A stretch of 23,926 nt of DNA from Dehalococcoidia bacterium. GTDB lineage: Bacteria > Chloroflexota > Dehalococcoidia > Lucifugimonadales > Lucifugimonadaceae. Both the position numbers and the translations under genes were made by a program. Below the pieces are notes generated by a model. The model was not told where the DNA came from. It saw nothing but the letters and a program-made list of their open reading frames with translations, and made no database searches. The DNA lies in assembly GCA_012270805.1 (NCBI GenBank), contig JAAXHR010000049.1, positions 1 to 23,926 on the forward strand, read 5' to 3'. Positions 1-7,525 of this stretch are shown piece after piece (the first letter of the stretch is position 1; each line of letters begins with the position of its first letter).

Positions 1-902
1 GCTGTCAGTGTGTCGGACGCGTATCTGCGTTCGGGGAGGATTTCGAGTCCAAGCTTCTCGGCACCGTTTCGAGTATACTCAGCGATTTCGTGATGTCTGT
101 TGAAGACGTTTTCGATGCCTTCATCAACCATCGATTGGAGGCCGACCTCAAGGGCGAACATGGCGGATTCGCATGGCGTAAACGGTGGTTGCCCGATTTG
201 CAGGAAGTCCTCATACTGCTGGATGTCGTAGTAGTAGCGAGGGGTAGTGCAGGTTTCGTAAGCTTGCCAAGCCTTCTGGCTGAAGGCGATCATGGCAATA
301 CCAGGCGGGGCGACCCAAGATTTTTGCGACGCAGTAGCCAATGCGTCGATGCCCCATGCATCGACAGCGATAGGCATACCGCCGGCTGAGGATACGGCGT
401 CGACAAGGATCAGCGCGTCTGATTCATTGTGGACAGTTTTGCAGATTTCTTCGAGCGGGTTTGAAACGGCACTGGAAGATTCGTTATGGGTGAGGATAAC
501 GGCTTTATAGTCGGGCTCGGCACGGAGAGCGTCACGGAGCACGTCAATGTCGGCGGCTTGTCCGAGTGGAAATTCGAGTTTGGTCACATCAGCCCCGACG
601 GCCTCGGCGATCTCGGCGAATCGGATGCCGAAAAAGCCGATGATGATGGCGAGAACCTTGTCGCCGGGAGAAATCGTGTTGAATACCGCTGCCTCCATAG
701 CACCAGTCCCGGACGACGTTATGAAGTAGACATCGTTCTTGGTCATAAGCACAGTACGAAGGTTGTCGCTCATGCGTCCTAGCATGTCTGCATATTCCGG
801 CCCGCGATGGTTGATCATCTGCTTTGCAGAGATCTGCAAGACGTAATCAGGTAGAGGCACGGGACCGGGAATGCGGAGATTTGGTTCGGAGTTGCGGGTC
901 AT
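1..902 (-). CDS. Class V PLP-dependent aminotransferase (alanine-glyoxylate / serine-pyruvate type), 3' end cut by window
   Basis: About 300 residues are visible, and the frame is open to the window edge, so the C-terminal part is missing. The ATG at 902 gives a protein beginning MTRNSEPNLRIPGPVPLP, the usual N-terminal segment of the alanine-glyoxylate aminotransferase family. Visible family motifs are SSGTGAMEAA (residues 63-72), THNESSSA (138-145; usually HNETSTG), VDAVSS (167-172), whose Asp168 should contact the cofactor pyridine nitrogen, and SQKSWVAPPG (192-201), whose Lys194 should form the Schiff base with pyridoxal phosphate. The family moves an amino group between small amino acids and 2-oxo acids such as glyoxylate or pyruvate in the cytosol. 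Substrate cannot be assigned from sequence alone. The gene follows tyrS by 55 bases on the same strand and may share its transcript. The fold call is secure; the exact reaction is not. Confidence 0.9.
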   Translation of the reverse strand, partial: MTRNSEPNLRIPGPVPLPDYVLQISAKQMINHRGPEYADMLGRMSDNLRTVLMTKNDVYFITSSGTGAMEAAVFNTISPGDKVLAIIIGFFGIRFAEIAEAVGADVTKLEFPLGQAADIDVLRDALRAEPDYKAVILTHNESSSAVSNPLEEICKTVHNESDALILVDAVSSAGGMPIAVDAWGIDALATASQKSWVAPPGIAMIAFSQKAWQAYETCTTPRYYYDIQQYEDFLQIGQPPFTPCESAMFALEVGLQSMVDEGIENVFNRHHEIAEYTRNGAEKLGLEILPERRYASDTLT

Positions 903-957
903 TTCTGCTTGGATTGAGTTTGGGGGGTATCTAGGTCCAATTTTAGATTGGGTGGTT

Positions 958-2259
958 TCAGAGAACGCGAACTAAGCGGTGTTCGCGACGACCACGGCGG
1001 AGGACGATGATGTTGCCGTGGAGGAGGTCTTCGGGGGTGATTTCGCGCGCGGGGTCGTCGACGCGATCTGAATTGAGGTACATGCCGCCTTGCTGGACAG
1101 TGCGGCGAGCATCGCCGAATGACTGGGCGAGGGATGTCGCGACGGCTAGCTCTTCGAAGGAGAGCGCGCGGTTGTCGATGTCGCATTTCTCGACCTGGAT
1201 CGAGGCAGATCCCTCAAAGATGTCGTTGAGCTCGCTAGCAGATAACGTATCGAATTCGCCTCGGAAGAAGGCGCGGGTGACACGTCTGGCTTGTTCCAGG
1301 CCGGATTCTCCGTGGACGATCTTGGTAACTTGCTCAGCGAGGATTTGTTGGGCTTCGTGTTTGCCCGGGCGTTCTCGGACGGCTTCTTCGAGCGGTTCGA
1401 TTTCTTCGGGACCGAGCCATGTGAAGAGCTTGATGTAGCGGATAATATCTGCGTCGTCGGTGTTGAAGAAGAACTGGTAGAGGCGGTATGGCGAGAACTT
1501 TTCGGGGTCGAGTGCAGGTGCTCCACCGATGGATTTCCCGAGTTTGTCGCCTTTGGAATCGGTTATCAGTGGGAATACGATTCCGTGAGCGCGCGGAAGC
1601 CCGTTCTTGTCAGAGCCGTGCTTTCGACGGATGAGGTCGACGCCGTCGAGGATGTTGCCCCATTGGTCAGTGCCGCCGGATTGGAAGTTGCACCCTTCCC
1701 TCTCGTAGAGCATCAAGAAGTCGTACGCTTGGAGAAGGGCGTAGGAGAACTCGGTGTAGGAGATGCCTTTTCTCATGCGGGTCTGCACCGAATCGCGGCG
1801 GATCATGTTGTTGACGGAGAAGTTTTTTCCGATGTCCCGAAGGAAGTCTAGGTAGTTGATCTGTCGAAGCCAATCAGCGTTGTTGATCAGTTTTGCTGGA
1901 TTTGATTTGACATCGAAGTCCAAGAACCGCTCGAGTTGAACGCGTATCTTGGCACCGTTGGCATCTATCTCTTCTTCGGTTAGCAGGTTGCGTTCGTCGG
2001 ATCGTCCGCTGGGGTCACCGATCATGCCGGTTCCGCCGCCGAGGATTGCGATTGGCGAGTGCCCGTATCGCTGGAGTCGGGCTAGGCACGTCAAAGGCAA
2101 GAGGTGCCCGATGTGGAGGGTGTCGGACGTGGGGTCGAATCCGTTGTAACAGGTGATTTTCTGGGACTTCAAAGTCTCGGTAGCACCGGGTGTCGCATCG
2201 TAGATAGCACCTCGCCAAGTTAGCTCTTCGTGGATGTCTGTGAATGGTTGGTTGGTCAT
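958..2259 (-). CDS. tyrS: Tyrosyl-tRNA synthetase
   Basis: This cytosolic enzyme activates tyrosine with ATP and charges tRNA-Tyr. The 433-residue product has the normal bacterial TyrRS length. The class I signature HIGH is at residues 49-52, preceded by CYNGFDPTSDTLH. The second signature is KLGKS at 239-243, the variant common in bacterial TyrRS. TDQWGNI (197-203) and the ALLQAYDF stretch belong to the tyrosine pocket. The C-terminal 65 residues, around FEELAVATSLAQS and ending LRRGRREHRLVRVL, form the S4-like RNA-binding domain. The frame is open further upstream into ribF, but family length and the MTNQPFTDIHEEL start place initiation at the ATG at 2259, 19 bases after the ribF stop. No T-box leader is possible in so short a gap, so expression probably depends on the upstream genes. 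Confidence 0.97.
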   Translation of the reverse strand: MTNQPFTDIHEELTWRGAIYDATPGATETLKSQKITCYNGFDPTSDTLHIGHLLPLTCLARLQRYGHSPIAILGGGTGMIGDPSGRSDERNLLTEEEIDANGAKIRVQLERFLDFDVKSNPAKLINNADWLRQINYLDFLRDIGKNFSVNNMIRRDSVQTRMRKGISYTEFSYALLQAYDFLMLYEREGCNFQSGGTDQWGNILDGVDLIRRKHGSDKNGLPRAHGIVFPLITDSKGDKLGKSIGGAPALDPEKFSPYRLYQFFFNTDDADIIRYIKLFTWLGPEEIEPLEEAVRERPGKHEAQQILAEQVTKIVHGESGLEQARRVTRAFFRGEFDTLSASELNDIFEGSASIQVEKCDIDNRALSFEELAVATSLAQSFGDARRTVQQGGMYLNSDRVDDPAREITPEDLLHGNIIVLRRGRREHRLVRVL

Positions 2260-2278
2260 GATTTGGCTCTGGTTGTCA

Positions 2279-3217
2279 TCATGTACGCGGGGGCATTGAA
2301 TCGAAGATTCGATTGATCTGCTCCACGTCTTTTTGGATCTGAGTTTCCAACTCTTCGACGGAGTCGAACTCGTCGTCGGTGCGGATGAAGTCGATGAACT
2401 CGACGCTGACATATTGACCGTAGAGTTCTTCGTCAAGGTCCTTGATGTGGACTTCGAACGAGAACTGGCCGGTGGCAAATGTCGGGTTGTTGCCGATGTA
2501 GGTGCCGGAGGGCAGTACCCGACCGTCGGGCAGTTTCGCCCAGGTAGCGTAGATGCCGTTTGCCGGCATGACGAGGTCGGGCGACGACTGCATGTTTGCG
2601 GTGGGCACGCCCATTTCTCTCGCCCGAGCTGCGCCGTGGGTGACTTTCCCACCTCGTTCGTAGAGTCGTCCGAGCATTTTGGCGGCGCGTTTTACGTCGC
2701 CTTTTGCCAGCGCGGAGCGGATCAGCGAACTCGAGACGACGAGTTCGTTTTGTAGGACGGGAGGCACGACGTGAAGTTGGAACGCTTTGCGGCTGGCGAT
2801 TGACTCGATCTGATCGACGCTCAAGAGGTCGTGTCCGAGCAGTGCTCTTTCACCGATGACGAGGTGTTTCATGCCGAGGGATGTTTGGAGGGTTGTCAGG
2901 AACTCATCGGCTGACATGACGCGGATTTCGTCGTTGAAGTCGATCAGTCCAACGGTGTCGATGCCTAGCTCTCGGATCAACGTGACGCGTTTTTCGACAT
3001 CGTAAAGATGCGGTGTCTTGTGTGTTGGATCGATTATGGAGCGTGGCGGTTGCCTGAAGCTAAGCGCCACGCTCCGGGCGTGGTTCTGTTGCGCTACGGA
3101 TACGAGCCGGTGCAAAAGTGCTTGGTGACCTTTGTGGACACCGTCGAATGTGCCTACAGTTACGCAGGATTCGCTACTCGGCTCTTGAATGGGGGCGATC
3201 TGTTGATGCAAACCCAT
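2279..3217 (-). CDS. ribF: Bifunctional riboflavin kinase / FMN adenylyltransferase
   Basis: RibF makes FMN from riboflavin and then FAD from FMN, using ATP, in the cytosol. The 312-residue protein has the usual two domains. The N-terminal adenylyltransferase domain shows GTFDGVHKGHQALL (22-35, with the HxGH signature) and SSSLIRSAL (162-170). The C-terminal flavokinase domain shows GGKVTHG (189-195), MGVPTAN (202-208), IGNNPTF (241-247) and FEVHIKD (254-260), whose Glu255 is the expected catalytic base. Two adenylyltransferase motifs are off consensus: the usual F-x-P-x-P reads FRQPPR (54-59), and the G-D-D-F-R-F-G type loop reads GERALLG (122-128). FMN adenylation could therefore be weakened, while the kinase half looks intact. 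A perfect inverted repeat spans the first altered motif. The gene lies 33 bases after the DAHP synthase gene and 19 bases before tyrS. Confidence 0.94.
   Translation of the reverse strand: MGLHQQIAPIQEPSSESCVTVGTFDGVHKGHQALLHRLVSVAQQNHARSVALSFRQPPRSIIDPTHKTPHLYDVEKRVTLIRELGIDTVGLIDFNDEIRVMSADEFLTTLQTSLGMKHLVIGERALLGHDLLSVDQIESIASRKAFQLHVVPPVLQNELVVSSSLIRSALAKGDVKRAAKMLGRLYERGGKVTHGAARAREMGVPTANMQSSPDLVMPANGIYATWAKLPDGRVLPSGTYIGNNPTFATGQFSFEVHIKDLDEELYGQYVSVEFIDFIRTDDEFDSVEELETQIQKDVEQINRIFDSMPPRT
3038..3075. repeat. Perfect 11-bp inverted repeat inside ribF
   Basis: GGAGCGTGGCG at 3038-3048 is the exact reverse complement of CGCCACGCTCC at 3065-3075, with a 16-base spacer. The repeat lies in coding sequence and encodes ribF residues of about 49-61, including the off-consensus FRQPPRS segment. 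It can form a hairpin in DNA or in the ribF mRNA. No function is evident. One possible origin is a quasi-palindrome (template-switch) mutation that copied one arm from the other. Confidence 0.85.
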
Positions 3218-3250
3218 GTCGTCATGCTATGGAGCAATGCATCGGCATCG

Positions 3251-4318
3251 TTATGCGACTACAACTGATGGTTTCGATAGCACCTCGGCAGCTTCTCGCA
3301 AGAGCACTTCTGTGGTCTGCCAATCGATGCACGGGTCGGTGATCGATACGCCGTACTTCAGCGTTGAGCGATGCCCGTTGAGCGATTGGTTTCCTGCGTT
3401 GAGATGGCTTTCGAGCATCAGCCCGACAATGCCTCGGTTGCCGTTCGCGCGCTGTTTTATCACGTTGCGGTATGCGACCGGTTGGAGAGTGTGGTCCTTG
3501 TTGCAGTTGGCGTGCGAGCAGTCGATCACGAGGTTTGGCGATATGCCGCTGTCCGTAAGCACCTTCTGAGCGATTGTGACGTGCTTAGCGTCGTAGTTGG
3601 GGCCGTTGGACCCGCCGCGCAGGACGATGTGGCAAGAGTCGTTGCCGGAGGTCTGGACTACAGCTGCGGCACCGGCGTCGTCGATGCCTAGAAACGCGTG
3701 GCTGGCGCTGGCAGCGATCACGCCATCGACTGCGAGCTGGATGCTACCTCCGGTTCCGTTCTTGAATCCGATGGGCATGGAGAGGCCACTGGCGAGCTGA
3801 CGATGCGTCTGGCTCTCGGCGGTGCGTGCGCCGATGGCTCCCCATGACACAAGGTCAGATATGTATTGCGGCGTGAAGGGGTCGAGGAATTCAGTGGCGG
3901 TCGGGAGGCCGATCTCGCCGACGTCCATCAAGAATCGACGTGCGCGTCGGAGGCCTTCAGCCATATTGCAGGAACCATCGAGGTTGGGGTCGTTTATCAG
4001 GCCTTTCCATCCAACGGTTGTTCGGGGCTTTTCGAAGTAGACGCGCATGACGACCATAACGCTTTCACTGACTTCGTCGGCGAGTTTGACGAGTCGTTCG
4101 GCGTATTCGCGTCCGGCGGCTTCGTCATGTATGGAGCATGGTCCGGTGATGACAAGTAAACGGTCGTCTTTCCCGGCGATGATGTCTGCGACTTGTCGGC
4201 GTGACTTGATGACTAGCTCTTCCACCTCGCGTGAGATCGGGATCTCGGCGAGGTATTCGGAAGGCGGATCGAGAGTGCTGATGGAAGCCACATTGAGGTT
4301 TTTGATTCGTGAGGACAT
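3251..4318 (-). CDS. aroF: 3-deoxy-7-phosphoheptulonate (DAHP) synthase, type I (AroFGH family)
   Basis: The enzyme condenses phosphoenolpyruvate with erythrose 4-phosphate, the first step of the shikimate pathway. The 355-residue length is typical of the AroF/AroG/AroH type. Diagnostic motifs are GPCSIH (59-64, with metal-binding Cys61), RVYFEKPRTTVGWKG (92-106), NDPNLDGS (109-116), GARTAESQTHRQLASG (163-178), GFKNGTGGS (184-192) and IDCSHANCNKDH, which carries the metal-ligand His. In this family feedback control by an aromatic amino acid is built into the same chain, but which amino acid cannot be read here. GGAG lies nine bases before the ATG at 4318. The gene follows aroH across a 310-base gap and precedes ribF by 33 bases. 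The name aroF is by family; paralogue identity is not meaningful outside enterobacteria. Confidence 0.95.
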   Translation of the reverse strand: MSSRIKNLNVASISTLDPPSEYLAEIPISREVEELVIKSRRQVADIIAGKDDRLLVITGPCSIHDEAAGREYAERLVKLADEVSESVMVVMRVYFEKPRTTVGWKGLINDPNLDGSCNMAEGLRRARRFLMDVGEIGLPTATEFLDPFTPQYISDLVSWGAIGARTAESQTHRQLASGLSMPIGFKNGTGGSIQLAVDGVIAASASHAFLGIDDAGAAAVVQTSGNDSCHIVLRGGSNGPNYDAKHVTIAQKVLTDSGISPNLVIDCSHANCNKDHTLQPVAYRNVIKQRANGNRGIVGLMLESHLNAGNQSLNGHRSTLKYGVSITDPCIDWQTTEVLLREAAEVLSKPSVVVA

Positions 4319-4628
4319 TGGTTCTCCGTCTTTGGCGAGGTTATGAGTTTTCGGGTTGTTGTATTTGGGCTAATGTTCTTGGTTGTTCGGGCGCGCGGAA
4401 ATTTCGGGCACTATGTTTGGGTAATCTGGTTGCTCCGCGCAGATCGCAAATTCGCGGTGTCTCGACGTCGCGCGGGCAGAGTGCCAATGCTTCTAAGCGC
4501 GGCGCCGGCAGATATAGAACCAGCGATAATTTTCGCCGGCAAAAGTGAAGGATGTGCTGGAGTCGAGGGAACCGAAGCGCGCGGCGATGCCACAAATGGA
4601 AATTGTGTTCGTGCGCTGTTTTGTTCGA
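4319..4628. other. 310-base non-coding gap upstream of the DAHP synthase gene
   Basis: This gap separates two minus-strand genes of the same pathway, aroH and DAHP synthase, in an otherwise tightly packed region. Short open frames occur on both strands but have no family resemblance and no well-placed ribosome-binding site. On the minus strand two copies of GCCGGC (about 4534-4539 and 4505-4510 on the plus numbering) could pair, and a CCGCG/CGCGG pair lies further downstream. Neither is followed by a U-tract. I see no aromatic-rich leader peptide, T-box element or recognisable riboswitch. The gap may hold a promoter for the downstream genes, but no clear -35/-10 pair stands out. Confidence 0.4.
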
Positions 4629-5003
4629 TTACTGGGCATCAGTGATGTCGGCCCTCAACACGACCGCATCTCTCAAGTATATGTGTTGGATGTCTTCTTG
4701 TGATTTCGATGTGTTCAAGAAGAGCATCACCCGGATGCATTTTCGCATCGAGCCGGGTCGGTCGATTTCGATGGAGTTGATCAGTGGCACGAGCCGCCAA
4801 CCCAGCCGTTCGCGTGCTGCGACCGCCGGGAATTCAGCGTTCAGGTCGGCAGTGAGGGTGAAGTAGACCGCGGCGATATCTTCAGAGGCGATGTCGTTTG
4901 CGGCTACCATCTCGTTGAGTAGCTCCTCGGTAGCGTCCATGATGTCGTCACGCGAGTTTTCAGGAACGGTGGTGGCGCCTCGGACGCCGCGTACTGCAAG
5001 CAT
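4629..5003 (-). CDS. aroH: Chorismate mutase, AroH class
   Basis: The enzyme converts chorismate to prephenate by a Claisen rearrangement, committing carbon to phenylalanine and tyrosine. The 124-residue chain is the standard length of the trimeric AroH family of Bacillus subtilis rather than the helical AroQ type. The family pattern is clear throughout: RGVRGATTV (5-13), then YFTLTADLNAEFPAVAAR, SIEIDRPGS (Glu at the active-site position), KCIRVM (active-site Arg) and HIYLRDAVVLRADI (Tyr of the active site). AGGA lies five bases before the ATG at 5003. The gene follows trpA by 78 bases on the same strand, so the two chorismate-using branches are neighbours here. Confidence 0.95.
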   Translation of the reverse strand: MLAVRGVRGATTVPENSRDDIMDATEELLNEMVAANDIASEDIAAVYFTLTADLNAEFPAVAARERLGWRLVPLINSIEIDRPGSMRKCIRVMLFLNTSKSQEDIQHIYLRDAVVLRADITDAQ

Positions 5004-5081
5004 GATTTCCTATGTTTTCGAAATGATTTCCGGCGGATACGCGGTGATTTTAATGTCCGTCACGAGTAGTTGAAGGAGTAT

Positions 5082-5870
5082 TCACGGGTTCAGGGAATGT
5101 AGGAAAGAAGCCGCCGTCTGTGGAGCGTCTTCATGAGGGTTGTCATGCATAAGGTTGATAAGGGCACTGCCGATCGCGGCACCGTCGGCGTATGTTCCAA
5201 CTTCACGGACATGTTCGGCGTTTGAGATGCCGAAACCTACGGCAACAGGCAGGTCAGTGTGCGATTTGACTCGTTTGACCAATGTTTCTACGCGATGAGA
5301 TACGGCGGCGCGGGCTCCGGTTACGCCGAGCAACGAGATGCAGTAGATGAACCCGGACGCTTGTTTGCAGGCCTGTGAGATGGTCTCTTCGGTGGATGTG
5401 AGAGCCAGGAGCGGGATGAGGGAGATGTCGGCTTTTGCGCAGGCATCGAGTAGCGGTCCGGCTTCGGCCGCGGGTAGATCGGTAGCGATGATGCCGTCGA
5501 CTCCGGCATCTTTGGTGCGGGAGCAGAACTCGTCGAGACCGATCTGATAAATCGGGTTGTAGTAGCCCATGAATATCAGCGGAGTAGTGATGCCGCGTCT
5601 GCGGATCTGGGATGCGTTTTGGAAACAGGATTCCGGCGTGATCCCGTTCTGCAGCGCTTGGAAGCTCGATTTTTGGATTACCGGGCCTTCCGCGAGTGGA
5701 TCGCTGAAAGGTATGCCGAGTTCAATGACGTCGGCACCAGCATCGGACAGTGATTCGACGACGGCAGGTGTACTGTTGCGCTGGGGGTGACCGACGGTGA
5801 CGAACGGTACGATCGCGGTCCGTCCGTCGTCTGCGGCTCGGATGAATGCTTGCTGTATGGAGTTAGACAT
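5082..5870 (-). CDS. trpA: Tryptophan synthase alpha subunit with Asp-to-Glu change at the second catalytic position
   Basis: TrpA cleaves indole-3-glycerol phosphate to indole and glyceraldehyde 3-phosphate and passes indole through a tunnel to TrpB. The 262-residue chain has the normal TIM-barrel length. Motifs include VPFVTVGHP (21-29), DVIELGIPFSDPLAEGP (47-63), FMGYYNPIYQIG, TDLPAAEA, SLLGVTGAR and VGFGISNAEH. The first catalytic acid, Glu50 (Glu49 in Salmonella), is present. The second, Asp60 in Salmonella within PLADGP, is Glu61 here (codon GAA). The rest of the phosphate-binding architecture looks intact, so the protein is probably active. No trpB is adjacent: upstream is a CPBP protease gene (36-base gap) and downstream is aroH. 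Confidence 0.95.
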   Translation of the reverse strand: MSNSIQQAFIRAADDGRTAIVPFVTVGHPQRNSTPAVVESLSDAGADVIELGIPFSDPLAEGPVIQKSSFQALQNGITPESCFQNASQIRRRGITTPLIFMGYYNPIYQIGLDEFCSRTKDAGVDGIIATDLPAAEAGPLLDACAKADISLIPLLALTSTEETISQACKQASGFIYCISLLGVTGARAAVSHRVETLVKRVKSHTDLPVAVGFGISNAEHVREVGTYADGAAIGSALINLMHDNPHEDAPQTAASFLHSLNP

Positions 5871-5906
5871 CTCAGCGTTTCACAATCTAACAATGTTATT
5901 CGTCGC

Positions 5907-6836
5907 TCAGGCTGTCAAAGGAACCGACTGTAGAGTCACCAATGTGTTGTTTAGAGTGTGCATCAATGCTCCGGGCCATATCGACTTCGTGATCATCGCC
6001 GTAGTGCCGAAAACGGTTCCAAGGCAGAAGATGTATATGACTTGGTTAATTGAGAAGTAGTTTGGATCAATATGGAACAGCGCGAAAACTAACGCAGAGA
6101 TGGGCACTGCGATGATGGCATGTGTGGCGTTAGCCAGAAACGTGATGATCATTCCGCGGAAAAACAGCTCCTCAACTATCGGGACGAGAATAGCGACGTA
6201 GATGATCGTAGCGAATACGTTGTCAGCGAACGCGCTGTTGAGTCCAATGATGGGATCCGGCGCGTTGGGATGAGTGACGGGGTTGAACGGAGTAAATTGC
6301 CATCCGAGAGCAATCGCCACCCACGCTGCTAAAGGCAAGGCAAATGCTATGGACTTCCGTCGTTCTGGCAGGTATAAGCGGAGTTGCTCGAGGAGAGGTT
6401 TTGAAGTTGAGGATGCATAAGTCACCGCGGTTGCGATCAACGCTGCTGAGCCGACGATTGCGGCAGCGGCGCTTCTGATGGCGGTCTGAGTTTCAACTCG
6501 GTCGGTCAGAGTGGCGAAAAGGATGGCGGAGCCGAGGACGACAGAACTAGCTGCCACGTAGACCACGAGATAGCGGGTCGCGATGGGCCTTGCGAGGAAC
6601 ATCGAGATGCCGATAGCCGCGGCACCGAATAGGCAACCGAACACGAAAGACGGCAGTGTTGGATCTTGGTTTTGGAATCCGACGGGATATTCCCGGAATA
6701 TCTGGGATAGCCAGATGTCAAGGCAAATCCAAGTGAGAACTGCGCCGATAGCGATGGCGACATATCGAAGTCGAGGTTTCTCGGTTAAGAAGCCTGAAAG
6801 TTGAGTTTCCGGAACGGTGTCACTGCCAGGTGACAT
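5907..6836 (-). CDS. CPBP-family intramembrane metalloprotease (Abi/CAAX-like)
   Basis: This is a multi-pass membrane protein of about 309 residues with roughly eight hydrophobic segments. The C-terminal CPBP domain carries the expected motifs: VEELFFRGM (221-229, the EExxxR signature), FALFHID (251-257, with a metal-ligand His at 255) and LMHTLNN (291-297). Family members cleave substrates within the membrane. In eukaryotes they process prenylated CAAX proteins, and in bacteria they process bacteriocin or signalling peptides; the substrate here is unknown. The frame is open back to an ATG at 6920, but that would overlap the preceding hydrolase gene by about 100 bases. The ATG at 6836 (MSPGSD) leaves a 17-base overlap and is preferred. 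The overlap suggests translational coupling. Confidence 0.85.
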   Translation of the reverse strand: MSPGSDTVPETQLSGFLTEKPRLRYVAIAIGAVLTWICLDIWLSQIFREYPVGFQNQDPTLPSFVFGCLFGAAAIGISMFLARPIATRYLVVYVAASSVVLGSAILFATLTDRVETQTAIRSAAAAIVGSAALIATAVTYASSTSKPLLEQLRLYLPERRKSIAFALPLAAWVAIALGWQFTPFNPVTHPNAPDPIIGLNSAFADNVFATIIYVAILVPIVEELFFRGMIITFLANATHAIIAVPISALVFALFHIDPNYFSINQVIYIFCLGTVFGTTAMITKSIWPGALMHTLNNTLVTLQSVPLTA

Positions 6837-7485
6837 CGCCGAAGAGTCCGGGGTCACGCGGTTTGGCGGCAAAAACGGCGTACTCTTCCGTGGATTGTTC
6901 GATGGTGGTGAAATCACCATGCCCCGGCATCACCACGGTGTTTGCCGGCAATGTGTGCAATCGGCTGCTGATGCTGGCGATTATCTGGTCCAAGGCGTCA
7001 GGATCGGCGGTGCGGCCGGGTCCACCAGGGAACAGAGTATCGCCGGCGAAGACATGAGGGGAGGAGCCTGGGTTGTCGCCTGGGAGCAAGTAGCAGGTGG
7101 AACCGGGAGTATGGCCGGGCGTTTCGATGCAGCGTATAGTGATGTTTCCGACTTGGAGGATATTGTCTTGGGCAACATCGATCGGGTCGCGGTATCCAGT
7201 GCGGTCGGAGACGGCGTGGGCATCGTTCGCACCAATACCGACGGGGACCTCGAAGCGACTGGTTACGACGTCGAATCCTTCGAGATGGTCCCAGTGGTTG
7301 TGGGTGATCAGAATCGCTTGAACGTCGGTCTCAGCCGCGGCGGCGATCAACTCGTGAGGTTTGTCTGGAGTGTCAATTATGATGCTTTTGTTGGTGGAGT
7401 TGCAGGTCAGCAAGTAAGCGTTGTTGTAGAAGCCAGAGACCCACCTGCCGATGCTCCAGAGATCTCCTCGGTATTCGATCGTCAT
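6820..7485 (-). CDS. Metallo-beta-lactamase-fold hydrolase (glyoxalase II-like)
   Basis: This 221-residue single-domain protein has a complete binuclear metal site: THNHWDH (61-67, the HxHxDH motif), TPGHTPGST (122-130, His125), FAGDTLF (146-152, bridging Asp149) and MPGHGDFTTI (186-195, His189). It matches the glyoxalase II / general thioesterase-like group of the superfamily, which hydrolyses thioesters or similar esters in the cytosol. Nothing identifies the substrate. The chain is shorter than full glyoxalase II and lacks the C-terminal glutathione-binding helices, so a role in S-lactoylglutathione hydrolysis should not be assumed. The ATG at 7485 lacks a clear Shine-Dalgarno sequence. 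The gene follows the STAS gene by 40 bases and overlaps the CPBP gene by 17. Confidence 0.9.
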   Translation of the reverse strand: MTIEYRGDLWSIGRWVSGFYNNAYLLTCNSTNKSIIIDTPDKPHELIAAAAETDVQAILITHNHWDHLEGFDVVTSRFEVPVGIGANDAHAVSDRTGYRDPIDVAQDNILQVGNITIRCIETPGHTPGSTCYLLPGDNPGSSPHVFAGDTLFPGGPGRTADPDALDQIIASISSRLHTLPANTVVMPGHGDFTTIEQSTEEYAVFAAKPRDPGLFGDVTWQ

Positions 7486-7525
7486 ACCGTAATTTTAGTC
7501 CTGTGCGGTTGAATCCGAACCGATA

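Noticed and set aside
958..2652. A 564-residue open frame that would extend tyrS into ribF
   Set aside because: The extra N-terminus is a shifted reading of ribF with no family match, and TyrS length and motifs fit the start at 2259.
6836..6920. A longer CPBP protein starting at 6920
   Set aside because: It would overlap the hydrolase gene by about 100 bases with no good ribosome-binding site; 6836 is more natural but not proven.
6817..7512. A 231-codon plus-strand frame antisense to the metallo-hydrolase
   Set aside because: It lacks any family resemblance, and the minus-strand frame has a complete metal site.
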